19,684 bases of DNA from Eggerthellaceae bacterium (GCA_900753095.1 CAADXT010000060.1:1-19684); one strand, 5' to 3'; shown: positions 6,479 to 15,351, counted from the first letter of the stretch. The notes: generated by a model from the sequence alone, not told the origin. Numbers and translations are program-made.

Positions 6479-7981
6479 ATGTCGATCATCTATGACGATG
6501 CGCCCCTCGAGGATCGCATTCACCGCGCTCTTTCCGACACGTTCAAGCACCACGCCATCGAAACTGCTCAAGACGTTATCACGAGCAAACGAGATGCCCT
6601 GGTTGCCGAAGTGGACAACTGGGAAGAGTTCCGTACGCACGCTGCCGCCATCCGCGACCATGTTCTAGAGAACCTGGATTACTACGTCCGTCAATTCGCC
6701 ACCAACGCCGAAAAGAACGGCGCGCACGTCCATTTTGCCCCCGCAGACACCGATGCGCTCGACTGCATACTCGATATCTTCGAAGAAGTCGGCGCTAAAT
6801 CATGCGTTAAGTCGAAGAGCATGATGACCGAGGAAATCGGCCTGAACTCTTTCCTGGAACAGCACGGCATCAAGGCAATTGAGACTGACTGCGCCGAGCA
6901 CATCATCCAAACCGCAGGCAATGCCCCCTCGCACATCGTTGTGCCCGCATTGCATTTCGATCGCACCTCCATCCGCAACCTTTACCACGAGCAAAAGGGC
7001 TACGAGGGAACCAACGACCCAGAAGAGATCACGCGTTTTCTGCGCAAAACCCTCCGTCCTGAGTTCATGAACGCCTCTGTTGGCGTAACAGGCTGTAACT
7101 TTGGCGTTGCGGAAACCGGCTCTTGCACCCTTGTCTCGAACGAGGGCAATGCGCGTATGGCATCGAGCATCCCGGAAACCCAGATCGTGGTAATGGGCAC
7201 CGAGCGTATCGTTCCCGACCTTAGGTCGCTCGATGTGATGATGAAGCTCTTGGTCCGCAGCGCTGTTGGCGCGAAGATCTCCGGCTCGTTCTCAATCAAC
7301 ACCGGCAGTCGCCGAGAGGGCGAGGCAGACGGGCCGAAGAACGTTCACATCGTCATCGTGAACAACGGACGCACCGACGTCTTGGCACATGAGTTCCGTC
7401 CCATGCTCCGCTGCATCCGCTGCGGTGCTTGCATGAACTCTTGCCCCGTATACCGCCATATAACCGGCCACGGATACGGCTCCATCTATCCAGGGCCCAT
7501 GGGAGTGGTTCTTACTCCCCTTCTTGTTGGCTACGAGAAAACAGCGAAGCTTCCTTGCGCCTGCAGCCTTTGCGGACAGTGCGCTGAGGTATGCCCTGTG
7601 AAAATTCCGCTTCCGCAGCTTATTTCGCAGCATCGCCGCAATGTGGTTTCGCAAGGATACGTCTCCCCTGTTGAAAAAGCCATCTTTACCGCTGCAGCTG
7701 CAACCTTCTCGCATAGGGCTACCTATGGTGCGCTTACCACGGTGGCTGCCCCTGCAATGAAGATCATGGCGGGCAATACCAACCAGCTTGACCGAAGCGG
7801 CACTTGGGTTCCCGTCCTCAACGGCTGGCTCGCGAGCAGGAACCTCGACACGATGAGTACCAAGAAATTCCGTACCTGGTTTGCGGAACACCAAAAGCAA
7901 GTCGAGACCCAAAAGCGCGAAGAAACCGCCAAGGCTATTGCCAACGCGTGCCATGCCAGCGTCAACCAAAAGGAGAACTAA
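6479..7981 (+). CDS. lutB: L-lactate utilisation protein LutB, ferredoxin-type Fe-S subunit
   Basis: The 500-residue protein has an N-terminal LUD domain and a C-terminal pair of 4Fe-4S motifs. The motifs are CIRCGACMNSCP (Cys312, 315, 318, 322) and CSLCGQCAEVCP (Cys362, 365, 368, 372). Family features in the LUD part include VGVTGCNFGVAETGS (201-215) and the segment around 238-246 (VMGTERIVP). It is believed to pass electrons within the LutABC lactate dehydrogenase. The length is slightly above the Bacillus protein, with extra sequence at the C-terminus. GGAGG precedes the start, which lies 3 bases after lutA, and the stop overlaps the lutC start by one base. Confidence 0.95.
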   Translation: MSIIYDDAPLEDRIHRALSDTFKHHAIETAQDVITSKRDALVAEVDNWEEFRTHAAAIRDHVLENLDYYVRQFATNAEKNGAHVHFAPADTDALDCILDIFEEVGAKSCVKSKSMMTEEIGLNSFLEQHGIKAIETDCAEHIIQTAGNAPSHIVVPALHFDRTSIRNLYHEQKGYEGTNDPEEITRFLRKTLRPEFMNASVGVTGCNFGVAETGSCTLVSNEGNARMASSIPETQIVVMGTERIVPDLRSLDVMMKLLVRSAVGAKISGSFSINTGSRREGEADGPKNVHIVIVNNGRTDVLAHEFRPMLRCIRCGACMNSCPVYRHITGHGYGSIYPGPMGVVLTPLLVGYEKTAKLPCACSLCGQCAEVCPVKIPLPQLISQHRRNVVSQGYVSPVEKAIFTAAAATFSHRATYGALTTVAAPAMKIMAGNTNQLDRSGTWVPVLNGWLASRNLDTMSTKKFRTWFAEHQKQVETQKREETAKAIANACHASVNQKEN

Positions 7982-8682
7982 TGAGCACAGTAAGCCTTGA
8001 AGAGTTTCTGAAGCCTATCTCCCAAGCGCTCGGACGCACTGAACCCCCAGTATCCATTGAGCCCTGCGAAGCAACCAAGGCTCCTTTGCCGGGAGATTTT
8101 CACGACTACAGCGCCAATGAGCTAGCCCAATGGTTCAAAGAGGAAGCCACCAAAATGGGAACCATCGTCCGAGAGTCAGCCCCAGAGGATGTCGCTCAAA
8201 CCGTGCTTTCCCTCGCAAAGGAAATCGGCCAGGGCGGCCACATCGTGTACTCCGACGTTCCGGAAATCGATGCCTACCATATTCCAGAAACTTTGAATGC
8301 CGCATCATTTGAAGCAGTGCGCTGGAACCCTGAAAGCAGGGAAAAGAGCATGGGACGAGCGGAAAGCGCCGATATCGGCATCACATTCGCATCAGCCGGC
8401 ATCGCAGAAACCGCCACTATCATGCAGCGCTGCACCGAGAAATCGGGGCGTGCGGTATGCCTGCTGCCCATCGGTCACATCGCCTTGCTGCGCAAGAGCT
8501 CCCTTTTCCCTTACATGACTCAGCTCATGGACAGCTGGGAGGAAAAGATTGCCCAGGGCGAAGATATGCCCTCAAACGTTACCTTCATCAGCGGGCCCTC
8601 TAATACTGCCGACATCGAGCTGGTTCGCGTAGTGGGCGTGCATGGGCCCGTGTACGCCAGCGTTGTGCTGATTGATGAATAG
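7981..8682 (+). CDS. lutC: L-lactate utilisation protein LutC
   Basis: The 233-residue LUD-domain protein is the third subunit of the LutABC system. The start ATG overlaps the lutB stop (TAATG) and is preceded by AAAGGAGAACTA, so the short form is preferred over longer upstream readings that run inside lutB. Family features are the segment ADIGITFASAGIAETATI, LLPIGHIALL, and FISGPSNTADIELVRVVGVHGP near the C-terminus. The length is close to that of other LutC proteins. It ends the operon just before a strong terminator. Confidence 0.93.
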   Translation: MSTVSLEEFLKPISQALGRTEPPVSIEPCEATKAPLPGDFHDYSANELAQWFKEEATKMGTIVRESAPEDVAQTVLSLAKEIGQGGHIVYSDVPEIDAYHIPETLNAASFEAVRWNPESREKSMGRAESADIGITFASAGIAETATIMQRCTEKSGRAVCLLPIGHIALLRKSSLFPYMTQLMDSWEEKIAQGEDMPSNVTFISGPSNTADIELVRVVGVHGPVYASVVLIDE

Positions 8683-8717
8683 AAACTGACCTCGCGCGGT
8701 ACGCTACGGCAACGCGC

Positions 8718-8755
8718 AAAGGCCTCCTTGCTCTCCGCAAGGAGGCCTTTCTTTT
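8718..8755 (+). terminator. Rho-independent terminator of lutABC
   Basis: A perfect 14-bp stem, AAAGGCCTCCTTGC with GCAAGGAGGCCTTT, encloses the loop TCTCC and is followed by CTTTTT. It lies 35 bases after the lutC stop. Confidence 0.95.
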
Positions 8756-8767
8756 TGCATAAAGCAG

Positions 8768-8801
8768 CAAAAAAGCGCCTGCAGCCGAATCTGCAGGCGC
8801 T
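8768..8801 (-). terminator. Rho-independent terminator of the 611-residue membrane protein gene
   Basis: Leftward RNA forms a perfect 11-bp stem (AGCGCCTGCAG with CTGCAGGCGCT, loop 8785-8790) followed by a U-run (A-run at 8769-8774). It lies about 30 bases past the stop of the leftward gene, back-to-back with the lutABC terminator. Confidence 0.93.
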
Positions 8802-8831
8802 CTACATCACCGAAGGGTTCAGACAGTGCGA

Positions 8832-10667
8832 TTATGCGTTCTGGCTCGAATCCTGCTTTGCCTGGGACACGGAGTCTACCGTTACCAAGGAGGAGCCGCC
8901 CGAAGCGAAGTTCAGCGTGACGCTATCCCCTTCTTTATAGCGGACGATGTCGACCACTGAGGCAACCGGACAGTCATAGAGCGTATCGTCGCCATTGAGC
9001 ATCACGTAATAATGGGAGTTGCCATCGATGACGACCGGGGAAATTAACGAGATGGTGCCCGTAGCAGAACCATCGGAGATCTTTGCACCGTTGCCATCGT
9101 CAACCGAGACACCATTTGCCCTCAGCAGCTTCTTATACGATTTCTCGGTTTCCTCCAACGTGTCGCCAACCGCAACGTTCTGATAACGCTGAATGTCGAT
9201 CATTGCGTACTTCTTAACCAGACCAGCATTGTCCTTCAATGCCATGAAATACGTGGGCTGGCCATCAACGTTGATAAGCAGCGGGAACGTTGCCTGATAC
9301 TTCAGGTTCTGAACCTGACCCTCGGCAGAGCTCATTGCCGATTCCTCGGTTGCGCCGGCTACAGCGTAGAACTTCGATTCTGCAGTTCGCTGATTGATCA
9401 GCACGAACCCGATAATGGAGTTGTCAGCCGTAGCAGAGGTTACACCGCTGTATACCCAAACATCATCATCCTTGGCAATGTAGTTGTAGCCAAGCTGGCC
9501 ATCGGAGCCAGGAGTGGTCTGCTTAACGCCGCTCTGGCCAAGCCATGAGTTGATCCAGCCGCCAGAAAGCGAACCGCTCCAGTTGTACTGCTGGATAAGC
9601 AGCTCGGAAGGATAAGCGCGGTCAACCCACTGAGGGACTTCATCGATCGCAAGATCCTGGCATTCGCCGCTGCTTGCATCGCACAGAACAACACGGGAAA
9701 CCGTCTCACCGCCGAACAGGCCTACAGTGTAGTCGATTACCGGATAGATCCAGTACGGCTTTCCGTTGTCGTCGATCTCGAAAGACTTCTCACCGAAGAT
9801 GTAGAACGGGTGCGTGAGCTGAACGTGGCGGTCTACGTTGTTGAAGAACGGATCGGAATCGGAATAGTAAATAGGATTGTCGAGTCGAACGATTTGGGTA
9901 TCCTGCGTGCTCATGTTAACGATCACGTAAGCGGGAATACCCGTTTCGCGGTTAGACCACCATTTGAAAATGTCGGCATAGTTAAGCGGGCTTACGCGAA
10001 CCGGAGCATCCTTGTAATTGATCTGAGAGTACAGGTCGGAAATCTCGAACTGGCTAACGTAATCAGCCATGGTGCCCATGGTGCGGTTGCCAAGAAGAAC
10101 CGCCGAATCGCGATCGATGAACGGAATCGTCGAATAGTCGGCTTCTTGGATGTCCTGCGCAAAATCGCCGTCAGTGGTTTGAAGGATATTGGAGTATTTC
10201 TCCGCATTACCAGGAAACAACGTGAGCGAGGCAACGCCGCCGAGCACACCTACCAAGGCAACAACTACCGGAACCACCATCAGGCCCTTATAGCGCTTGG
10301 CTTTCTTCTCGCTCTTCTCTCGCTTACCCATTCCCCGTTGGTAAATCTGATGGAAGATGAAGAACACCAGAAACGACGGGAACAAGACGAAGATGGCCAA
10401 GAACATCCACAAGTCCACACTATGGATGTTGATGGGCGGATGGAACCACCAATAGCAAAACGCCGCAATGATCAAGATGACAACGGCTAAGACGATAAGC
10501 GCCTTCTTGCTCATTTGGGCAAAGCGGTTGCGCAGCGTCTCAAACTCGTTACCGCCTCGATGGCCACCTGCACTGTGGCCCTGAGGACCACCGGCACCTG
10601 CGCCTCCGCCAAACTGATTCAGCAAGTCGGCCCAACTCATGGGTCCCTGTTGATTAGGATCCGGCAT
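8832..10667 (-). CDS. Membrane-anchored protein with large extracytoplasmic domain, unknown function
   Basis: The 611-residue protein was not matched to a named family. Residues 1-50 are Gly/Gln/His-rich with a GGGAGAGG run. Three hydrophobic segments follow, near 55-75, 85-108 and 128-151. The loop at 111-127 is strongly basic (KREKSEKKAKRYK), so by the positive-inside rule the N-terminus is inside and residues from about 152 onward lie outside the cell. The outer region is rich in Asp, Ser and Tyr, with repeated segments such as YWIYPVIDYTVGLFGG and PLLINVDGQPTYFMALK, suggesting a beta-rich fold. The start follows GGAGGAGACCT. The gene is transcribed alone, bounded by terminators on both sides. 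Confidence 0.85.
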   Translation of the reverse strand: MPDPNQQGPMSWADLLNQFGGGAGAGGPQGHSAGGHRGGNEFETLRNRFAQMSKKALIVLAVVILIIAAFCYWWFHPPINIHSVDLWMFLAIFVLFPSFLVFFIFHQIYQRGMGKREKSEKKAKRYKGLMVVPVVVALVGVLGGVASLTLFPGNAEKYSNILQTTDGDFAQDIQEADYSTIPFIDRDSAVLLGNRTMGTMADYVSQFEISDLYSQINYKDAPVRVSPLNYADIFKWWSNRETGIPAYVIVNMSTQDTQIVRLDNPIYYSDSDPFFNNVDRHVQLTHPFYIFGEKSFEIDDNGKPYWIYPVIDYTVGLFGGETVSRVVLCDASSGECQDLAIDEVPQWVDRAYPSELLIQQYNWSGSLSGGWINSWLGQSGVKQTTPGSDGQLGYNYIAKDDDVWVYSGVTSATADNSIIGFVLINQRTAESKFYAVAGATEESAMSSAEGQVQNLKYQATFPLLINVDGQPTYFMALKDNAGLVKKYAMIDIQRYQNVAVGDTLEETEKSYKKLLRANGVSVDDGNGAKISDGSATGTISLISPVVIDGNSHYYVMLNGDDTLYDCPVASVVDIVRYKEGDSVTLNFASGGSSLVTVDSVSQAKQDSSQNA

Positions 10668-10729
10668 AGGTCTCCTCCCTCTATTTGTATATAAGAACTA
10701 ATTGTATAGGAAGGAACAGCATATACGTA

Positions 10730-10770
10730 ACAGAAAAGCGGGACCCGAGGATAATCCCGGGCCCCGCTTT
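10730..10770 (-). terminator. Rho-independent terminator of icd-acn
   Basis: Leftward RNA pairs AAAGCGGGGCCCG (10758-10770) with CGGGTCCCGCTTT (10735-10747), one G-U, followed by UCUGUU. It lies 20 bases after the acn stop and about 65 bases before the next gene. Confidence 0.85.
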
Positions 10771-10789
10771 AAATGCGCATTAGGGCATG

Positions 10790-13435
10790 CTATGAGAGCT
10801 GACGCAGCACATATTGCAAAATGCCGCCGTTATAGTAATAGTCGCCTTCTGTAGGTGTATCGATCCTCACGATGGCAGTGAAATCGACCTCAGCACCATC
10901 GGGCTTAACAGCCTTTACCACAACATGGCTCGGGTCAGGCAAGCCCTGAGAAAAGTCGATCTTTCCAATCGTGATGCGCTCCGTGCCATCGAGGCCCAGG
11001 CTTTCCGCATTCTGGCCATCCTCGAACTGAAGAGGCAGAATGCCCATACCGATAAGGTTGGACCGATGAATGCGCTCAAAGCTCTCCGCAAAGGCAGCGC
11101 GCACGCCTTGAAGCATCGGGCCCTTTGCCGCCCAGTCTCGCGATGATCCGCTTCCGTACATTTTCCCCGCCAAAACGACAAGGTCAATGCCCTCGCTTTG
11201 ATAATGCTCGGCGGCATCGAAAACGGATTTGATCTCCCCATCGATAAGATCCCGAGTCCATCCACCGCGCTTGCCATCAGCCATCTTGTTCATGAGCTTC
11301 ACGTTGGCAAAGGCACCGCGCATCATAACCTCGTGATTTCCGCGACGAGCGCCATAGGTGTTGAAGTCGGCTTTCGCAACCCCATGTTCCTCGAGATATC
11401 GCGCAGCAGGAGAATCATCAGCGATAGACCCCGCGGGCGAGATATGGTCGGTGGTGATAAAATCACCCAAGTTCAACAAAACACGAGCTTCCGCTATGCC
11501 CTTCGGCGCTGAAGGCTGCTTTGCCATACCATCGAAATACGGTGCGCGACGCACATACGTGGAATCAGGATTCCATTCGAACACATCGCTTGCCGGCTTG
11601 CTCAAAGACTGCCACTTTTCATCGCCCTCGAACAATCCCTCTGACGCACGTTCGAAAACTTCTTTGGTGCGGCTTGTCTCAAGAAGAGTCGAAACCTCTT
11701 CAGCATCGGGCCAGATATCCCTCAAGTAAACGCTCTTGCCCTCTTCGTTTACGCCTAACGCCTCAGTCTCAAAGTCGAAGTCCATCGTTCCCGCGAGCGC
11801 ATAGGCGACTACAAGCGCAGGAGCACACAAATAGTTCTGAGAAACATCCGGAGAAATGCGGCCCTCGAAGTTTCGGTTGCCGGAAAGGACACTGGCAAGC
11901 TCAATCTCATTCGCAATATCGTGCATTCCCGGCAAAACAGGACCAGAGTTGCCAATGCAGCTCATGCAGCCAAAACCGCAGGTATAAAAGCCCAAATCGC
12001 GAAGAGCCGGCATGAGCCCCGCTGTTTTGAGGATATCCTCAGTGGCACGACTGCCAGGCGCCAGGATGGTCTTGACCCAGGGCTTAGGGCGCAAGCCCGC
12101 TTTGCTTGCGTTTCGCGCGAGCAAGCCCGCCGAAATCATCATGCTGGCATCAGTAGCCGTAGTGCAGCTCGTTACCGCAGCAATGGCCAAAGCGCCATGG
12201 GTCACTTCGTAGCTCTGCCCCATAACAGTGCCAGATACCTTTTTGCTGCGGTCAAGCGAGCGCTCTTCGCAAATCTCGTTGAAGCGGCCCTTCACATCGG
12301 AGAGGTTGATTCGGTCATGAGGACGAGACGGTCCTGCCACGCTTCGCTTTACGCTCGAAAGATCAAGCTCAAGAACCTTCGAATAGGTGCGCTGTTGCTC
12401 TTCCGGGTTGTTCCAGAATCCCTGAGCCTTAGCGTACGCTTCCACCAATGCGATTTGCTCGGACGACCTTCCCGTAAGGGCAAGATAGTCCAGCGTCTTT
12501 TCATCGACAGGGAACAGCGTGCACGTTGCACCGTATTCGGGGGTCATGTTCGAAATGCAGGCACGCTGAGTGGCGTTCAAGCTCTCCAGCCCTTCGCCAA
12601 AGCACTCGACGAAGCACCCCACAACGCCCTCTGCACGAAGCATCTGAGCAAAGGTAAGCGAAACGTCCATTGCGCTTACACCAGGGCTCAAAACGCCTGT
12701 GAGCTTAACGCCAATTACGCGGGGCACCAACGTGGTAATAGGCTGTCCGAGGGCTGCAGCTTCTGCTTCGATGCCACCAACACCCCACCCCAGAACGCCA
12801 ATACCGTTAGCGGTAGGAGTATGCGAATCGGTGCCAACCAATGTGTCGAAGTAAGCAACGGTACCCTGCTCGGTTTCCTTGGTCATTGCGACAGAAGCAA
12901 AGCGTTCAATGTTCAGCTGATGGCAAATGCCCGCTCCAGGGGGAACTATGCGAACGTTTTCAAATGATTCCTGGGCCCACTTCAAGAACTCATAGCGTTC
13001 TTTGTTCCTCTGGAACTCAAGCTCCATGTTCTTTTCCAGCGCTCCTGCGCATCCAGCTTCATCGGCGATTACCGAGTGGTCGATAACAAGGTCGCAAGGG
13101 ACTTGCGGGTTGATGCTTTTAGGGTTGCCGCCAAGCTCGATGCAGGCTTCTCTCATCACGGCAAAGTCGACGAAAACCGGCACACCAGTAAAATCTTGGA
13201 ACAGAACACGTGCCGGGCTAAATTCGATTTCGCTCCCTGTTTCCCCGGAAAGCCCAGCTTCCACAAGTCGACCAGCCAGCTTTTCAGCTTGCTCGTCAGA
13301 AGAGGCATTGCGCAGGATGTTTTCAAGAAGCACCGTAAGGGAATACGGGAGCTTTTCGTATCCTTTTACGCGGTTAACCGGGTAATACGTATAGTTCGCG
13401 TTCCCAACTTTAAGCTCAGCGGAACGAGTGGACAT
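10790..13435 (-). CDS. acnA: Aconitate hydratase (AcnA/IRP1 type)
   Basis: The 881-residue enzyme isomerises citrate and isocitrate through cis-aconitate. The three 4Fe-4S ligands are visible as Cys424 (VTSCTTATDAS), Cys490 and Cys493 (CGFGCMSCIGNSGPV), with the same spacing as in AcnA. Other signatures are LVGTDSHTPTANGIG at 199-213, VKTILAPGSR, and YGSGSSRDWAAKG plus ERIHRSNLIGMGILPL in the C-terminal swivel domain. The start at 13435 follows AAGGAGTAACC; an upstream extension of 11 residues lacks family support. It lies 84 bases after icd in the same direction, forming a citrate-to-2-oxoglutarate unit. The TTAT after Ser-Cys-Thr differs from the commoner NTSNP. Confidence 0.97.
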   Translation of the reverse strand: MSTRSAELKVGNANYTYYPVNRVKGYEKLPYSLTVLLENILRNASSDEQAEKLAGRLVEAGLSGETGSEIEFSPARVLFQDFTGVPVFVDFAVMREACIELGGNPKSINPQVPCDLVIDHSVIADEAGCAGALEKNMELEFQRNKERYEFLKWAQESFENVRIVPPGAGICHQLNIERFASVAMTKETEQGTVAYFDTLVGTDSHTPTANGIGVLGWGVGGIEAEAAALGQPITTLVPRVIGVKLTGVLSPGVSAMDVSLTFAQMLRAEGVVGCFVECFGEGLESLNATQRACISNMTPEYGATCTLFPVDEKTLDYLALTGRSSEQIALVEAYAKAQGFWNNPEEQQRTYSKVLELDLSSVKRSVAGPSRPHDRINLSDVKGRFNEICEERSLDRSKKVSGTVMGQSYEVTHGALAIAAVTSCTTATDASMMISAGLLARNASKAGLRPKPWVKTILAPGSRATEDILKTAGLMPALRDLGFYTCGFGCMSCIGNSGPVLPGMHDIANEIELASVLSGNRNFEGRISPDVSQNYLCAPALVVAYALAGTMDFDFETEALGVNEEGKSVYLRDIWPDAEEVSTLLETSRTKEVFERASEGLFEGDEKWQSLSKPASDVFEWNPDSTYVRRAPYFDGMAKQPSAPKGIAEARVLLNLGDFITTDHISPAGSIADDSPAARYLEEHGVAKADFNTYGARRGNHEVMMRGAFANVKLMNKMADGKRGGWTRDLIDGEIKSVFDAAEHYQSEGIDLVVLAGKMYGSGSSRDWAAKGPMLQGVRAAFAESFERIHRSNLIGMGILPLQFEDGQNAESLGLDGTERITIGKIDFSQGLPDPSHVVVKAVKPDGAEVDFTAIVRIDTPTEGDYYYNGGILQYVLRQLS

Positions 13436-13519
13436 GGTTACTCCTTCTTGTGCGCGCCGCAATCGCACGCCCTCGATTAAAAGGCCAACAAAGATGAATC
13501 AAATCAATAGGTGGATGAA

Positions 13520-14617
13520 CTAAGCCATTTTTTCCAGAACCGACACCAGCTCATCGGTAAACTGCGTGCAGGAAGCAGCGGGGGCATTCGAGCAAGTAGC
13601 TTTGCGAATATCTGCGGTGATCACCTTACCCTCGGCATATACTGCTCGCACCGCATCACGAATCTTCCGAGCAGCTTCAAGCTCACCCAAGTGATCGAGC
13701 ATCATCGCCGCAGAAAGGATCTCTGCCGTCGGGTTGCAAATATCCTTGCCAGCAATGTCGGGGGCGGATCCATGAACCGCCTCGAACACCGCATACTCAG
13801 GGCCGATATTCGCTCCAGGAGCTATGCCCAAGCCGCCTACCAAGCCTGCACACAAATCGCTCGCGATATCACCATACAAGTTGGGGAAGACGATAACGTC
13901 GAACTGGGATGGGTCCATCACAATGTTCATGCAGAATGCATCGATAATATTGTCGTTAAAGGAAATTTTCCCCTCGTATTCCGACGCCACCTCTCTCGCA
14001 GTGCGAAGGAAGAGACCGTCGGAATGCTTCATGATGTTTGCCTTATGGGCGGCCGTAACCTTCTTGCGTCCATGCTTAACTGCGTAATCGAACGCATATC
14101 GAACAATGTTCTGAGAAGCGGTAATAGAAATCGGCTTAATGGATATACCAGAGTCGGGACGGATATTGCCAGCGTTATGCTCCTTGCAGAACTCAATAAG
14201 CCCTGAAGCCTCTTTGCTACCCTCTTCAAACTCGATGCCCGCATAAAGATCCTCAGAATTCTCGCGGACAATAACCAAATCAACATCCTGATAGCGTCCG
14301 CCAGCGCCAGGGATGGAAAGCACCGGACGAAGGCAAACGTTCAGGTTAAGCGTCTTTCGCAGGGCCACGTTCACGCTTCGAAAACCAGTTCCAACAGGAG
14401 TGGTGATTGGACCCTTGATGGCAACCTTGTTACGACGAACCGCCTCGATGGTCTCTGCCGGCAACGGAGTGCCACAAGAATCCATCATATGGGCACCCGC
14501 TTCAGCAACTTCCCATTCAATATCAACGCCAGCCGCTTCGACCACACGCTGCATTGCGGCAGTAGTCTCGAGGCCGATGCCATCACCAGGAATAAGCGTT
14601 ACGGTATGCTTTGCCAT
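13520..14617 (-). CDS. icd: Isocitrate dehydrogenase, probably NAD-dependent
   Basis: The 365-residue enzyme belongs to the isocitrate/isopropylmalate dehydrogenase family and converts isocitrate to 2-oxoglutarate and CO2. Substrate-binding features are the Ser81-x-Asn83-x-x-x-Arg87 motif in GFRSVNVALRK, Arg97, Arg118 (IVRENSEDLYAG), Tyr125 and Lys192. Metal-binding Asp250 and Asp254 are in NLYGDIASDLCAG. VHGSAPDIAGK at 281-291 with Asp287 favours NAD over NADP. The Ser-x-Asn pattern separates it from LeuB. The start at 14617 follows AAGGAGAGAATCC. It is upstream of acn in one transcription unit. Pairing with aconitase but not citrate synthase suggests a glutamate-forming branch as well as energy use. 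Confidence 0.93.
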   Translation of the reverse strand: MAKHTVTLIPGDGIGLETTAAMQRVVEAAGVDIEWEVAEAGAHMMDSCGTPLPAETIEAVRRNKVAIKGPITTPVGTGFRSVNVALRKTLNLNVCLRPVLSIPGAGGRYQDVDLVIVRENSEDLYAGIEFEEGSKEASGLIEFCKEHNAGNIRPDSGISIKPISITASQNIVRYAFDYAVKHGRKKVTAAHKANIMKHSDGLFLRTAREVASEYEGKISFNDNIIDAFCMNIVMDPSQFDVIVFPNLYGDIASDLCAGLVGGLGIAPGANIGPEYAVFEAVHGSAPDIAGKDICNPTAEILSAAMMLDHLGELEAARKIRDAVRAVYAEGKVITADIRKATCSNAPAASCTQFTDELVSVLEKMA

Positions 14618-14643
14618 GGATTCTCTCCTTGCTCGAAATACAT

Positions 14644-14677
14644 AAGGACCAACATTCAACGCAGAATGTTGGTCCTT
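14644..14677. repeat. Perfect 14-bp hairpin upstream of icd
   Basis: AAGGACCAACATTC pairs exactly with GAATGTTGGTCCTT around the loop AACGCA. In the leftward icd transcript it sits 27-60 bases before the start codon and is not followed by a clean U-run. On the plus strand it is followed by two further T residues, but no rightward gene needs a terminator. It may be a weak terminator for the gene at 14749-15351 or a 5'-UTR structure for icd. Confidence 0.85.
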
Positions 14678-14699
14678 TTATCCTAGTATTAAAAGACTT

Positions 14700-14715
14700 T
14701 TTGTGGTGCCACAAA
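14700..14715. promoter_or_regulatory. Palindromic operator candidate upstream of icd-acn
   Basis: TTTGTGG-TG-CCACAAA is a perfect 7-bp inverted repeat 83 bases upstream of the icd start, where the promoter is expected. Leftward, a TTGTGG hexamer and TAATAC with a 17-base spacer overlap it, but both hexamers match consensus poorly. The regulator is not identified. Confidence 0.45.
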
Positions 14716-14748
14716 TTTAAATTTAACGTAGCTGTAGCGATGAACGGG

Positions 14749-15351
14749 TTATGCCAACTCTTCAACAATCTGCTGACTGCGGCGCTTAAGAGCACCCTTT
14801 CCGTGCTCGGCATCGAACTTAACACGTTCGGCAAGGCCTTCTTTTACCTCGGGCGCGAGCTTGCCTCCAGCGAACGCGATAAGGGCAACGAGCATGTCCT
14901 GGTATTCATAGTCGCCGTGATAGCACTGGATAGCCTCATCAAGCAGAGGCCAAACCTTTAAAGAGCGGTTCTCCGTCGTGGAACCAAGCGCACACAGAAA
15001 ACGAAGTGCAGCAAGTCGAACAAAACCATTGTCCTCATCGAAAAGCGCCGTCTCAGCACCGGCAAGGGCTTTGTCGCAGGCTCGAGAATCGATGTGGACA
15101 AGCTCCGTAAGCGTATCGAGGGATTCCCAGCGCGTTTGCGCCTCAGGGCGGTTAAGAGCATCAATGAACTCATCGATATGGGGAGCGAGCTTTTCTGGGT
15201 CAAGCTTTGCAACTTGGGCGAGAACAGAAGAAGCATTTTGCCTTACGCGACGCGAAGGGCCAGCCAATGCGGCAACAATCCCATCAAGCATTCCCTCGGC
15301 CTTAAGCACTTCGGCAGCAAGTTCCTTCGTATTCTGCGTTTTTTCGCTCAT
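14749..15351 (-). CDS. HEAT/armadillo-like helical repeat protein, unknown function
   Basis: The 200-residue soluble protein is predicted all-helical and repeat-like. Segments such as LAGPSRRVRQNASSVLAQVAKLDPEKLAPHI (two helices with a turn) and ETALFDEDNGFVRLAALRFLCALGS recur with about 40-residue spacing. This resembles HEAT repeats that act as scaffolds for protein contacts. No catalytic motif or signal peptide is seen. The ATG at 15351 is chosen because GGAGG lies 6 bases before it; earlier ATGs give a basic, unconserved-looking leader. It precedes icd in the same direction, 131 bases away, with a palindrome and a hairpin between them, so it may be a separate unit. No family name can be given. 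Confidence 0.8.
   Translation of the reverse strand: MSEKTQNTKELAAEVLKAEGMLDGIVAALAGPSRRVRQNASSVLAQVAKLDPEKLAPHIDEFIDALNRPEAQTRWESLDTLTELVHIDSRACDKALAGAETALFDEDNGFVRLAALRFLCALGSTTENRSLKVWPLLDEAIQCYHGDYEYQDMLVALIAFAGGKLAPEVKEGLAERVKFDAEHGKGALKRRSQQIVEELA

Noticed and set aside
7804..7980. An upstream extension of lutC
   Set aside because: It would run inside lutB and adds an Arg-rich segment unlike LutC; the ATG at 7981 has AAAGGAG immediately upstream.
11921..12967. A 348-codon open frame opposite the aconitase gene
   Set aside because: Composition is Arg/Ala/Ser-rich and domain-free, as expected of an antisense shadow; the aconitase frame is certain.
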